Positions 1 through 12,829 of a stretch of DNA of 64,000 nucleotides are shown here, in pieces. Positions within the stretch are counted from its first letter, which is position 1. Each line of letters starts with the position of its first letter. Made by a program: the position numbers and the translations under genes. The DNA is from Primula veris (taxonomy: Eukaryota > Streptophyta > Magnoliopsida > Ericales > Primulaceae), in the NCBI GenBank assembly GCA_963682055.1, contig OY821744.1, forward strand, positions 7,294,835-7,358,834, read 5' to 3'. Under the pieces are notes generated by a model. That model had not been told where the DNA came from and ran no database searches. It worked only from the letters and a program-made list of their open reading frames with translations.

Positions 1-1000
1 ATCAAACAAGAAAATAAAATATATTGTTTTGTGCTAGATAAGTATCGTCTTTTTTTCCAAAATAGATTGTCAAACATGGCTTATAGCAAGCTCAACATCA
101 GTGTTATTGGATTCGTAACGCATCCATTACGAGGATAACTCCAAACTATCGGGCATTAATTACAAAAAACACATTGTATTAAAGTGCATATAGTTCATCA
201 TAAAGTGCAAATAAATCAATCGAAAGTGTCTCAAGCTCACCACATAGTGCATATTTTTATTATTTTTGGAAGTTAAGCGTATATCGTATCATATCATCGT
301 AAAAGTGGTACAAATCAAGACTGTTATTACACTCCACTACCTAGAGACAAAGCAAAACAAAACAAGAAAAACCAAACTAATTTTCGTCCGCTTAACTAAG
401 GACTACAACTAACGATAAGTCGCAGTAGGATAAAACTAGAGACACATACGATAAACAGACTGTAGTTATAGCCTGTCCCAAAAGAATCATACAATTAATC
501 GTAATCAAAGCATTACATGAGGTCCCGGAAGCTTTTATTATTTCATTTTCCGAAAAATTCATATTTATCATCTATTTCCAGCTTCGGTCAACTTTAGCGA
601 AAACGAATACAATAAATGAGCATATTAATAGGTGTAGAGTCAAGAAACCATCGAAAGCAACTGCTTCACTACATGAAATTAAAGACAATCATACTCAGAA
701 TTCTGACTATCACGAAGCAGTCTAAGCGGTCCATAAACTCAATCCATTACTAAAACCCAAAGATCCGATTGGCACCTCGGAAATAACGACTCCATCAGAT
801 AAAGTCAGAAACAATCATACTCAGAATTCTTATTTCCACATCGAGAGCTTAATATATTAGATCTCAGTACCCAATATACACCAAACAAACCTCGTTACCG
901 TCGCCAACCAAGTATGTTAAATACCCACACATAATGCATATAGTTTGATCGAAATTGTATATAGGTTAACTTAAACTGCATATAGTTCACACTAAATTAC

Positions 1001-1061
<61 letters not shown>

Positions 1062-1310
1062 CAATTTTAAATATCAAAAAGAATAAATCCGAGTGGATTC
1101 GAAACACAACCACTTCATACCCCTGCTTTTGATATTACATATACCTAATAGGATATAAAACTAATAATAAGGTCTTTAGTGAAACTAGTATAAACCATGA
1201 GGATATAACAAAGAAAAAAAACACTATTTTCCAACACTGTTAAATATTTATTAAAACCTCAAATTGAAAAATCACTTTGTACCCCATAAAATTGAAGCAA
1301 TAAAATTGCA
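1..1310. other. repeat-rich DNA upstream of SCY2
   Basis: No gene is visible. The stretch holds several copies of an AGTGCATATAG-like motif (about 181-195, 245-253, 976-985). Two 19-bp matches around AATCATACTCAGAATTCT lie near 689 and 811. A long AT dinucleotide run occupies about 1006-1058. Near 1094-1107 the minus strand reads TTTCGAATCCAC, which resembles a tRNA T-arm. The same motifs recur around 48690-48850, so a shared degenerate repeat family is likely. The SCY2 promoter should lie in the last few hundred bases, but I see no convincing TATA box. Confidence 0.5.
1006..1058. repeat. (AT)n microsatellite
   Basis: Uninterrupted AT dinucleotide run of about 26 units, about 250 bp upstream of the SCY2 start codon. 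Confidence 0.9.
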
Positions 1311-4300
1311 ATGACATCAACACATATTTTACCCTTCAATAATAGTTTGTCACTCTCGCAGGCTTCTTCTGCTAATTTCTCTTTAAAATCCAAACCATAC
1401 ATAGGTAACTTATTCAATCATTTTTACAACTTTTCCTTTTTTTTTTCATATTTCTTTTGATAATTAGTGGGTTGTTTGGGATTGTATGATAAATGAGGCC
1501 TTATTTGGCTTGTTATCTAGCTGAGGCTTTCTGGGTATTAAGTTATTTATGGAAAAGAAAATATTAAACATACTTTTATTGCATGTTCAGTTTTGTTTTT
1601 CAATTTTTTTGGATAATAGTTTTTTTTATAAATAATTTAGGCCATTTTTCTCTTGTTAACTAACTGATTTTTTCTGGGTATTAACTAATTTATGGAAAAT
1701 AAAATATTAAGTAAACTTTGATTGCCTGTTCAGTTTTGTTTTTCACTTTTTTGATAATTAGTTGTTTGTTTGATTTTTATTTATAAAAAGTAGGCATTTT
1801 TTTGGCTTTTTAGCTAGCTGAGATTTTCTGGGTATTAATTTGTTTGTGGAAAGGGAAAATATTAAGCATCCTTTTATTGCATGTTCAGTTTTGTTTTTCT
1901 ATTTCTTTGATAATCAGTTGTTTTTTTGGTTTTGCATGACAAATCAGGCCTTTTTTGGCTTGTTAGCTAGCTGAGATTTTCTGGGTATTAATTTATTTAT
2001 GGAAAAGAAAATATTAACCATCTTTTTATTGCCTGTTCAGTTTTGTTTTTCATATTCGATCATCTGTTGTAGGTAAATTTCATTTGCGTTTGGTGGTGTG
2101 TATTTCTGTAGCAAAGATAGGATTTTGTTGATTTCTGTAGAATGAAGTTGCCTGTTTAGTTTATTAATTTATTATTTTGTATAATTTACAACTTTTCGGT
2201 TTTGGTTTTCAAATGTGATAATAAGTGGTTTGTTTGTCTGGTTTATATTTGTTAGGTTCTGTATGATAAAACTGGGCCTTGTTTGCTTGCAATTTTAAAG
2301 CTTAGTTTGTAAGCTAGCTGAGATTTTGTGGGTATTAGCTTCTTTGTGGTAAATAAAATATTAAGCTAGCCGACATAGCAAATATTGAACTTTATAAGAA
2401 GTTAGGAAAAAAGTTATTACTAATATGTAGTTTAGTTCCCATACCAAAAAAATACCCATATATGAATATTAGCCTATTACCGACCTGATCAAATCCTGGT
2501 TATGTTTCCAAGCTTGTATATTTACAGTTTAAAGCAGTGTGTAATTTATGTGGATAGCAAAAATTGAATCTTAATAAGAACTTTCGGAAAAAGAGTTCCT
2601 AATAGAGTAGTTTAGTTCCCATAAAAAATACCCATTTATGAATTTTAGCCTATTACCGACCAGATGGGATCCTAGTTTTTTTTTTTGAAGATTAACATGT
2701 ACGAATTTGGATTAATCATCTCCTTATGGCGGATGCTTAGTATTGTAATTGCGTTTCAATTTTTTTTTCTTGTTTTGATATTTCTGTCTTGAACTTTTAA
2801 GAACTTTGGATTACGCTTGGTTCCCGTCCTGGAGTTGTTTCTTGATTTCTCTAAAGATTTCTGACTTTTGGGTGTTTTCTGAAACAAAATGCGATGTTTT
2901 GTTTCAGCAAAACCAAGCCAAAATACGTGTTTTCTGCAATTATTAACTTTTTCATAACCAAATATTATATTTCAGAGTTATTACCAGATGCCACATCAGG
3001 ATTAAGTGGTATTGCGGTAAGGGTAATGCACACTTTAAGGGAATGAAGCTAGGAATTTTTTCTTCCGTATTCTAATTACATAGAAAGCTAAGGCTTTTAT
3101 TTTGGCTGCTAGCCTGCTACTTTCAAAATGAATTTGGCTGGCCTGAATGCCGAGGTCTTTTTTTTTTCTGGCCTGAAAAAGTAAATTTCGAGCTGAATGA
3201 AGCTAGTCTTTTCCAGGCGTATGAAAAACCAACTTATTTACTTAATAGATTTAACCAAACATGCTTCTATTGCATACTACAAATATTAACGTGTTTGAGG
3301 TGAGGACTAAGAGGCACTAGCTTATAACAGGAAAGGAAAACTATTAGTTTCCTTGTAGGATAATTAATCTGTATCTCTTTCTATACTATATGTGCCTCAT
3401 ATCCTGGAGAATCCATATCCCCTACAATTGTGAAGCATGTTAATTTCTGCAACAAGGTTTTAAGGATAATGTTTTGTTGTACATCAATATGATTTTTGAA
3501 AATATCTCTTTTTATTTTATAGATGTCTCATTAGGTTAGTATAGGGTTTAAGTCTTTACTATCCTGGAGAATCCATGATTCTATATCCCCTACAAATGCG
3601 ATGCATGGTAGTTTCTGCATCAAGGTCTTAAGGATAATGATTCACAACATGATGATGTTGGAAAATATTAACTGTCTGTATAGTGCGGCAGCTAAGAACT
3701 TGATATTCGAGAACAAGTTGTAGAATGCTTCAGTAGTTATGAAGTTTGTTAGTCCAGAGTTACTTTTTTAAACCCTCTTAAGGAGTTATTTTCTTTATTA
3801 AGCCTCGTATCCAGAACTTTGGTTTTGCATGTGTCTTTGATTTTTGTAAAAGTTTCCTTAGCGACATTAGATTGTGTTTTTTTCTTCTGTGCTTTGACAA
3901 TGTAGAGAGTATAGGAGGATAAGATAAGTTGAAGCAGAATCTGAAAGGGTCTGTTACATTGAGACATACTTTTGAATTTCTTTTAGTTTATTTAATCTTT
4001 AATTGAAGTAAAGTTTCTGTAGTAGTCTCGCAGTAACCTAACTTTTTCTGTGCATTGGGTAACTTTTAGGACTTAAATCGTATTTTAATTTCTTTGGGTA
4101 CAGGTGATCTGCAATCATTTCAACCATATCGTTCCCGGCCTAGCGTTTCCCTGAAGACAAGTGCTTCAAAATTTAGCCAAATACACTTTTTCCCATTAAA
4201 TAAACCTTTTCCTCTAAAATCAAGCAAAAGCTTTTGTATTTATGCTTTGGAACGGCTTCATAATGATCATTTATACGCTGAGGAACCATCCACTCAAACT

Positions 4301-6909
4301 CGAGTGTTGTTGCAAAACAGTGATCCTTATGACCCTGAAATATCGGCTCCTAAGTCTATTAAGTTCAAAAACCATTTCCTCAATTTTATTCGCTTTGGTT
4401 CGGTGATAGATAATGTCGCTGAATCATTTTTCAAGAGTGAGATACGGCGAAGACTTTTCGTGACAGCCGTTCTACTTGTAATTAGTCGCATTGGTTATTT
4501 TATTCCGCTACCAGGTTTTGATAGAAGGTTGATACCAGAAAATTATCTTAGCTTCGTCGCCGGATCTGTTGGTTAGTTACTTATATCAGTTTATGGTATT
4601 TACTTTATGGTATGTTGATAGTTCATGACATTCTTATTTCCCGATGATATTTCCTTCATAAAATGTTATCGTATTTCTGGTGAAAATTCATCACATCTTC
4701 CCTACAAAACTCAGAGGAATTTTTTTTATTACTTTAAACTGTATTAGCTTATTACATAAAATGATAGACCACCGTCAAATTAAATTACCAGATCGACACC
4801 ACTGATCATCAGTTTCTCAGCTGTTTGTTGTATAAAGCTGAAATAATTTTTGTGAATTAATAGGGCCTTGACATCTCTCTTATTTGAACCTGAGCAGAAA
4901 CATAAGACGAAAATCAAATAATTACTAGGGTACCCCTATCTGAGCCTAATCAGTAATCAGCCTATAGTCGTGACTAACTACAAAAAGTACAAGGAAAAAA
5001 GAGGAAAACAAATAGTACAATCCTCGCTGTTTTTGGAGACATATCTTGAAAATGTGACTGTATTAGTTTCTATGTTGTTCCTGTTAAGGGAATATTATCA
5101 TGAACAAGCATTTGGTCTTTCTGAAGAACTTCATATAATGCAATATATCAGTTATACATCTATATTTTTGCAGATGAACTTGGCGATTTTGCAGCCGAAC
5201 TTAAGCTTTCGCTTTTCCAGCTTGGAATTAGTCCTCAGATTTTTGCTTCACTTGTGATGCAGGTCTGCTTTTCTACTCCAATGCACTCCCAGAAAAAAAT
5301 GCTTTACATACAGAAAACTTGGAATCGCTGGAAGTTCTCTAAAATGTACAATTTGGGAATTTTCTATTAATTTTCATTCCTCTATTATTTTGGCCTGCTC
5401 GTCCCGATTTTCTCGTCCAATTTTATTCCTCCATTATATTCTCACAAGGTCCCGATTTTTGGCCTGCGTGAAGTTATATTATTTCCAAAAAATAAATAAA
5501 TCATCCAGTTTATTTTGTCCAAATTATTCCTCCATTCATTAAATATTGCCCCTCCTATTTATTATTTCCAAATTTTACTAATGGACTTAAACGAGCAGGT
5601 GCTTTGTTTTTTGGAACCATCATTGGTGAAGCTGCGGAAAGAAGGCCTGGATGCTCAACAGAAAATAAAGAAATATATGTATGTTTCGTTATTTATTTAA
5701 TTCATTAAGACGGGCCTTATTATTTTTTTTCATGAACATTTTGTTAGTTATTATAGTACACAATTGTTAAAACCAATGGTTTATGCAATTTTTCTCTTAA
5801 TCCAGATGGCGGCTGGCATTAGGATTTGCAGTGCTGGAATCTGTAATACTTGCTTGTTATTCTCTACCATATTCTGTATATGCAGCTAGCCACATGTAAT
5901 TCTACTCAAGATAAACCGTATTTATTACTTAGGAGCTTGCTCCTGACTAATCGTACTTAAAGATCCTTATTATTCATGTCTCTTGCAGGGTAAAACATGT
6001 TATGCTAACAAGTTTCTTATTGGTGTGTGGTGCACTGACCATCAGTTGGATTTGTGACAAAATAACAGAAGATGGATTTGGTAATATCATTATCTCTACC
6101 TGATGCATATCTTTCTGTTTTGAGTTTTTTTTTATATATATTCCAGTGTCAGATACTATGTCAAATTATGTAATCCCTTGTGATTACCATGGTATCAGAT
6201 TTCTCAGTGGCTTCTTTGGCCATATGTGTTCCTTATGTGACACTCTCTTAACATGTAAAATTGGTATATTTTATCGGGATATATGTTTTCTCATTAATGT
6301 CACCAATGCATCTTTTATCTCGAGGTGAAGTGCTTAAATAGAAAGATGTTCATCCTATTGTAAATGGGTGTGGTCTTTTTTATATGCTGAGGGTTAGTTT
6401 TTAGAATTATAAGACATGTTGTGTGGTAGTTATGCTTATCTTCTATTTAATGTTCAGGATATAATAATTTTTGAAAACTGCTTTCAGCTTTTCTCATTAC
6501 TATACTTCAGTTTTTTCATTTCATTTGGATATGGGTGAAGGTGAACTAGTCTGCTGCCTAGTGGTATCAATTTAAGAGGGAGATAGTTCTGCTTGAGGTG
6601 CAAAAGGTTGCATGGGGTATTTTTATTTTATTGCTTACAGTCCAATACAATTTTCCATTTTTCCATCTAAAATCAGCCAAATTACTTGCACATTTAAAAG
6701 AAATTCAGGTTTCTGAATCTTATTGTTTATTGGGTTCAAACTCTCATGGAAGTACTCTTACCACTATCTTCTGAAGAAACTGATGAAGTACTTGCTTTTT
6801 TATAATAAAATATAATCACCAAGTACTTACTACTTAGTCAGGTACTGTTTTCTAGTTTTAGTTGCACGTATAGATTTATTGTTTATTGTTTCTTACAGCA
6901 TACTGTATG

Positions 6910-6945
<36 letters not shown>

Positions 6946-9900
6946 ATGGAAGTCATATTTTTCTGCATACTGATAATGACATTTCACTTGGGTTTTTCTC
7001 AGGTCAAGGGTCCTCTTTGATTATATGTGTGGGGATATTGACTGGATACACGGAAACTTTATACAAAATGTTGGCTCAGCTTTCAGGTAAACAATAAACC
7101 ATCGAAAAGAGTTTTCTTTGACCTCTCTACTATGTTAGCTTATAGTAACATTTATAACTTATTTTTCCATGTCGTATTCAGTTTTAACTTTTCTGTTGCC
7201 TACTATATATAGTTGGATTTGTAACGAATCATGGAACTGGAAGATGACTATGTTTTGATGAATATGCTATTCGTTGCTCTTTTTTTAATCACTCAAGCTA
7301 TTACGGTTTTGTAGGCAACGCAGTATACAGGTGGCCGTTTCTGGTTGCAATTTTAGGTATCTTCACTATCGTCACAATGTGCGCAGTTGTTGTCACTGAG
7401 GGTTGTAGGAAAATCAAGCTGCAATATTTTGGCTTTAAACTTGCTTCTGCTACAAGGTCAGCCAGTCTTATATCATTAAATTGAATGGTTATTACGTATC
7501 ACCACTATTATACGTTAAGTATGACCATTATTGTGAACCTAGAACATGCTATAGGTTTAGGAAAAGTGGACGATTACCCCCCAACACATGATAGATGCAA
7601 TTTTCTTTTAAAAAGGTTCCCACCCGCTAAGGTGTTCTTTTACTCATATATTGCTTTACTTCTCAAAATAATTATTGGAATGGCTTGGACCTGTTATATA
7701 ACTGCAAACAGTCAAAAAAGTGTCAAATGATTATCCTTTTTAGGGTTTCTTATGCGGCTGTATGGTGACTGGTCATTAATAACATGGATAAGGCATCAGA
7801 CATGTTACTTACATGAAACAAGTTAGAAATTAGTAGCCTGACCATTATTAGACGACACTTGAGGGTCTATTAACAATACTCCATAGTATGAATTAGCCTG
7901 CTTTTTATTAACTTCTGATGTAATTTGTTATGATATAATTTGCTCGAACTTATCAGTGTGAGCGTTATTTTTTGACAGAGAAGGATCCCTAATTACTGAA
8001 GTAGAGCCTTACATTCCCTTCAACATCAATCCGGCTGGAATGCAGCCGGTTCTTACCACTACATACCTGTTTTCCGTCCCCAGCATAGTTGCAGGGTAAT
8101 ATAAATATAGCCCGATATTCATGTTAACTTGATTTCCTAATCAAAATCTGTCTTATTTAATACTCATTTGTTTCGGATCGTTCAACTTTTTGTAGACGCT
8201 GTAACATTTTATGGTTGGACCTTTTTACTCTTTTCCTTTTCATCGCTCTGCTGGATTATTATTTTCAAACATTAGATAATATATACCAAGGTTATACAGT
8301 TTTTGACATTTTGCACACTAACCTATCATAAGATTTCAGTTTTGTAAATCAACCTACAAAAACTAACTAATATTACGCTTCTTGACGATTTAATAATTAG
8401 TATACCCAATAGAAAAAAGATTGCAGGTTTAAACTATGGGGAAAAATAATTGTACACTATTCCACCATGTTTTTATTTTATGTTTTTGTACACCAATCAA
8501 TCATGTTTTCCCTATATTAGTTCCCAACGTGTCTATTTCTTTTCTATATAGTGTACAAGATCAAAGAAAATGTTAGGGTTGGGATACTAATAGCTAATTT
8601 TGTAGGTTAATGTACAAAATTTAAATTCTAACAATATGATGATGGTGTTTGACACTGTAATTTGCCCTATTATCAGCAAGCGGGTAATTGACATTCTTTA
8701 CCCTGGGAAAAATTAAAACACTAACAAGTATAGTCGATGTTAAGAATCTTTTAACCTTGAAATAAAGCTTCTCTTGTTTTCAGAACACGGTATGGAGATC
8801 TTCCGCTAATATTGTTTGTTATAGACTTATAGTCTATTAGACTCCCTCTCCTTCTCTAACTAGCATATTGATGACTTTGAAACTGTTTCCATGGCAGACT
8901 GCTTGGTTCACCTTTCTGGGAAAATGTCAAACAGATATTGAATCCTGAGACCTCACTTGGGGCAGAGCCATGGGTTTATTATTCTATTTATGCATTCTTC
9001 GTCTTCCTTTTCAACATATTGGACATTGTAAGTATTAAATTCTCTTTATCCGTTTATTGGTCGTCAACAATTCTCTGTCACTTTTTCATCAGTGGTAAAT
9101 TTTGTTGTCGTGCTTGATCTTTAGGAATTTGTATCAGAGCTCATATGACTTATATGATGTTTTGACTCTTAAGTTATCATCTTCTCGACTTTCAATAGGC
9201 CAATATGCCAAAGGAGATTGCAGAATATTTGAACAAAATGGGTGCCAGAATACCTAATGTAAAGCCTGGAAAAGCAACAATAGACTACTTGACAAATGTT
9301 CAGGCTTCTACACGTTTTTGGGGTATGAATTTTTTTCCTATGGTTCGTTTTAATTTTTACGAAGCATGAATTCGAGTTTTTCTTTTGCTTTCAAATTTGT
9401 CTGCTGTTTCGCTTATCTCTTCTAATATCTCTTTTTTATGTTTGGGTTTTCTTTAAACATTATTTCAGGTGGCCTATTGCTGAGCTTTTTGGCAACTACA
9501 TCAAGCATACTTGATCATAATCTACGGCGTATGAATCAGGGTTTTTCTATTGGGTTTACCTCTATTCTTATTATTGTAAGTTAATTTATCTTTCACATTG
9601 TACAATGTCCCAGAGTTGTTCTGCCTTCCTAATTCCTATTCATAGATGTTGTTTGGTCCTTATGTGCATCGCCTCATGTTAGCTTGTCAGATCTCTTAAG
9701 TATATCATTGCGTGCTTCCTTGAAACCTGTGACTGCAATCCAGTCTTATCAGATTTACATAGGAATAGATGCTTTTTATAGTGCACATGCTGCATTATCT
9801 TATTCTACTAAATTTATGAGAAGAAGGCTGACGAGGTTTTTCCACGAAAGTTGTTTAAGTTATTAACTCGTCTATATAGAAAAAAGAAAAGATTAATTAA

Positions 9901-10148
9901 AATTTAAAATGGAGGTTATCTATAGGTTTGTAATGCCTGGTAAGTCTGCTAATTATTTGAGACAATCGTTGATTTTTGTATAATTTAATCTAAAGTGACT
10001 TTTGATTACAAGCGCATGCTGTTATTCCACGTCATCTCATTGTCTTTTACTGGTTCAGGTGGGTTCTATTATTGAGTTAAGGAGATCTTACCAAGCTTAT
10101 AATGTTATGCCAAGTCTAAGCAAGGCATTAAGACGTTATGGAGTTTGA
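1311..10148 (+). CDS. SCY2: SCY2, chloroplast SecY-like translocase subunit (13 exons)
   Basis: Pore subunit of the second plastid Sec translocase (with SECA2 and SECE2), which in Arabidopsis inserts proteins into the inner envelope (family knowledge). Exons read by phase: 1311-1404, 4104-4571, 5174-5262, 5599-5678, 5806-5895, 5989-6080, 7003-7086, 7315-7456, 7979-8095, 8898-9027, 9199-9322, 9469-9575, 10059-10148. They sum to 1707 nt (568 residues), close to the length usual for the family. All introns are GT-AG. Exons 1-2 give a Ser/Thr/Lys-rich, acid-poor N-terminus typical of a transit peptide. The SecY core begins at RRRLFVTAVLLVISRIGYFI, and later exons give alternating hydrophobic spans. 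Diagnostic stretches include LGISPQIFASLVMQ, GSPFWENVKQILNPETSLGA and the C-terminal LRRSYQAYNVMPSLSKALRR. The short exon 1 makes the start the least certain point. No lesion is seen. It is not a plastid gene, because it has 12 introns and a transit peptide. Confidence 0.93.
1440..2050 (+). repeat. ~150-bp tandem repeat in SCY2 intron 1
   Basis: The motif TGTTCAGTTTTGTTTTT recurs at about 1584, 1727, 1882 and 2034. Each is preceded by TTTCTGGGTATTAA and an ATGGAAAA..AAAATATTAA block. This indicates about four diverged copies of a 143-155 bp unit inside the 2.7-kb first intron. Confidence 0.75.
2368..2680 (+). repeat. ~185-bp tandem duplication in SCY2 intron 1
   Basis: Two similar blocks (about 2368-2505 and 2550-2675) each contain TAGTTTAGTTCCCATA, AATACCCAT and TAGCCTATTACCGACC in order. 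A second, smaller duplication in the same intron (about 3400-3475 and 3560-3645) shares ATCCTGGAGAATCCAT and TATCCCCTACAA. Confidence 0.7.
6914..6942 (+). repeat. (AC)n microsatellite in SCY2 intron 6
   Basis: Run of about 14 AC units upstream of exon 7 of SCY2. Confidence 0.85.
8280..8640. repeat. MITE-like inverted repeat in SCY2 intron 9
   Basis: Left arm reads TTTTGTAAATCAACCTACAA near 8340. The right arm read in reverse complement gives TTTTGTACATTAACCTACAA near 8620. The arms enclose about 250 bp of AT-rich DNA. This is the layout of a short non-autonomous inverted-repeat element. No target duplication could be fixed. Confidence 0.45.
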
Positions 10149-10800
10149 TTGCAATGGAGGCTACTTTTTGCAAAATTTAAGGTAACGAATAAGTTTACAA
10201 ATTGACACTTGCAAATCTTTCTAATGTGAATAGAGAGCACTGTGGATTCCACCTTTCTTGGCAGTTGACTAAAGTTTTCTTTACAATAATTTACAGGAAT
10301 TTGACGAAAGTATAAGCCAGAACAAAGACTATCCCTGTGATCTTATTGAATTTTCCTGCGACGTCGAATCTGTTTCTCAAGTCGAGATTGAAAATGCTCA
10401 TGATATAGCCTTTTCAGATCAAGTGCTCCTAATGGCGGAATCATGATTTGAATAGGGGAAGGGTCCTGAAGTTCACATATAGACGGTTTTTCTAGCTTAC
10501 TGGGGTCACCTGATATTATATTAAATTTACTCAAAAATGAATGTGATATAAATTCATAAAGAACCGGGACATGGTCCCTTTGTGTACCACCTAGTTTCTC
10601 CCCAGACTGCTTCTACATTATTTTTACCGAGTATCAGTTTAGTTAGTCGACTCGTTCTTTTTAGGTTTGCAGTAGGTGAAGTTTGTGGTTCTGTAGATTT
10701 TTGCCTGTGTAAAGTAGATACTAGATACATGTATCTTAAATGATAAATAACACAATTCATTTGTTGCTTTCATTTTTTTTTTTTTCCATTTATAAAAGGC
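10149..10800 (+). other. SCY2 3' region with a possible extra exon
   Basis: Directly after the SCY2 stop, the reading frame stays open for 11 codons up to a GT donor at 10182-10183 (AAG|GTAACG). An acceptor TTTACAG ends at 10296 and is followed by a frame-matched open stretch, 10297-10446. The sequence may be a 3' UTR with an intron, or a relic or alternative C-terminal exon (see findings). Beyond 10450 nothing is recognised. Confidence 0.4.
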
Positions 10801-11715
10801 AAATGTAAAAAGAAGTACGAACAGGTAAACATATCTATGTTGAGGATTTTCGAAGTATTAAGGCTGGGTTTAACATCTCATTCATTGTTTCTTTGTGTGC
10901 CTACATGGAACAACACAAAAGTTATATAATGTGTACTGTTTATCGTTGATGAGTTGATGTATCATTACTCTGTATGAACCAAACAGTTCGTGATGATTTT
11001 GAAATAGTAATTTCACAAAACTTCTTCATGCTAGTCACTTAAAAATCTTGTCAAAGAACCTTACCCGCTGACGTGACGGACTATGTGTACCAATTATGAA
11101 TTAAATGAAAATATGATTTTAATATCGAAACAAAAATATTGATACATTTAACCCGCCACATCAGCGGGTAACGTTTTTGGGTGGTTATATCATTTCTCTT
11201 GGTTTAAACATAAGATCATGAAGCAAATACTTTACAAGCCAAGTAGAGTTTGTTCCTGTATGATTCGATCTAATTATAATCAAAGACGGACGATATGTAA
11301 TGATCGGGCTTTTCCACTACATATTTGAGAAATACACGCTTATTTAACTTTGTAATAGTATTCTAGAAGTTCATCAAGAGAGAGATTATGCTTCACTCAA
11401 TCGAAAACCAACATGATAATACTTATAAAAAAAGACGAAAGAAACAAGGTTGTAAGTGTGATAAAATTAAAAGCTTAGTGTCTTTAGTTACACTCGATGA
11501 AAAGAAAAATATTGGTTTTGGCTTATAAAACACAAAAAATCTGTACATATCCAAAAAAAAAAAAAAAAACATCAAGGGTCTTTATTTTAATATTCAATAG
11601 ACGAAAATTGTACTTGATGATGAATATAATTTGCGTCAGTAAAGATTGTACGTAAAACGGCTTATTGTGAACACAATCTCAAGAAACAATAATATAAATC
11701 CTGCTATATTCATTC
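10801..11715. other. intergenic, nothing recognised
   Basis: AT-rich DNA without a supported gene. The fragments GAACCTTACCCGCTGACGTG (about 11057) and ACCCGCCACATCAGCGGGTAA (about 11150) form a short imperfect inverted pair. Confidence 0.5.
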
Positions 11716-11789
11716 ATGATAGTAATGATGATAGCTTTATTCTTTTACAATGAATATAAAAGCTTCAACAATGCATCAGTCCTTACAAC

Positions 11790-12010
11790 CAGTGTTACCC
11801 AGCCTCCACCTCAGCAACCTCCGGCACCACCACAGCCACAACCACTACCACCGCAACATCTTCCACCTCCCCCACTGCCTACACTGGGATACAAGTTTAC
11901 GTATAATTGAAAACATTAGGGGCCTTACGGGGCCTATTAGCAGTTTTTACGCAACTCGATTCAATATCGGAATAATCTTCATCTTCGAAATTGGAACAGC
12001 AGCAACCCAT
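11790..12010 (-). other. possible small Cys-rich ORF, frame broken
   Basis: On the minus strand an ATG at 12010 opens a 37-codon frame to a stop at 11897. It begins MGCCCSNFEDEDYSDIESSC, so Gly2 and Cys3-5 fit an N-myristoylation plus palmitoylation signal. Immediately beyond, in another frame, comes a Gly/Cys-rich tail with repeated CGG, CGCGG and GGC, closed by a stop. A one-base change or an unrecognised intron would be needed to join them. The plus strand gives only a low-complexity Pro/Gln run. I do not recognise the protein. It may be a small membrane-anchored gene, a decayed one, or chance. Confidence 0.25.
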
Positions 12011-12809
12011 GACTCTAAAGTTTGATTCTGTAACAACAGTAATACATACGTACTCTCATAGTCAAATATTTAAACATGTCACTTTACTTCATCCGTCTCT
12101 ACGCTTTTAGATTTACTACGCATTCAAAAGAAATGAACAAGCAAAAATAAACATGAGAAAACGGTGATAAAACCCTAAAGTTCAAAACTTGTTAAGTTAG
12201 ATGTTCTCTCCCAAGTTTCAAGTCAAATTAAAGTTCATCAAAGAAAATTTTACCTAAGAGAAAATTTAGAAAGCAATAAACAGATTGGTACGTACCCAAA
12301 AATAAAATAAAAAATTACCATGCAGAGTAGCAGAAAATACTTCCTTGACACAACGATAGAAGATCTTACACTTTTAGACGTTTTACCAAAACAAATTAAG
12401 TCGACGGTACATATTAATATTATATATAATAATAATAATAATAATATAAACATAAAAGATCCAAAAAGGTTATAACATCATTAGCCACATTAACTTAATT
12501 TCATATTTGTTGGTTATTGAATATCTATGCGTTTCTTCGAAGAAAATAAAGAATTCTTCGATCGATCTCTGGTGACTATTGAAGAAAAAAGACACATAAG
12601 TGCCGAGTTATAAATTTGAGGTAGTAAAAATTGTTCGGACCATAAAACAATTAATTAGGTTACCCTTTAAAAAATAAAGACATTGCATGCATGCCTATAA
12701 CGGGAAAAGATCAATAGCGCACGTCTTGTTGAAAAAACATTAATATTTTCAAAAATATAATGCTAAGGAAACACATACCACCACCACAGATTCAATCCAG
12801 CAACAGTAG
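12011..12809. other. intergenic, nothing recognised
   Basis: AT-rich DNA between the doubtful Cys-rich ORF and the CACTA element. It contains a TAATAATAATAA run near 12427. No supported gene. Confidence 0.5.
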
Positions 12810-12829
12810 CCTACAAGAAAACAGCCAAA

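Noticed and set aside
1311..10148. Plastid DNA inserted in the nucleus, because of the SecY homology
   Set aside because: The gene has 12 spliceosomal introns and an N-terminal transit region, so it is a nuclear gene.
10343..10760. Two minus-strand ORFs 3' of SCY2
   Set aside because: The first is the antisense of the open plus-strand stretch at 10297-10446; the second has no features.
11716..11910. Pro/Gln-rich plus-strand ORF
   Set aside because: Low-complexity, overlapping the Gly/Cys-rich minus-strand frame; no support as a gene.
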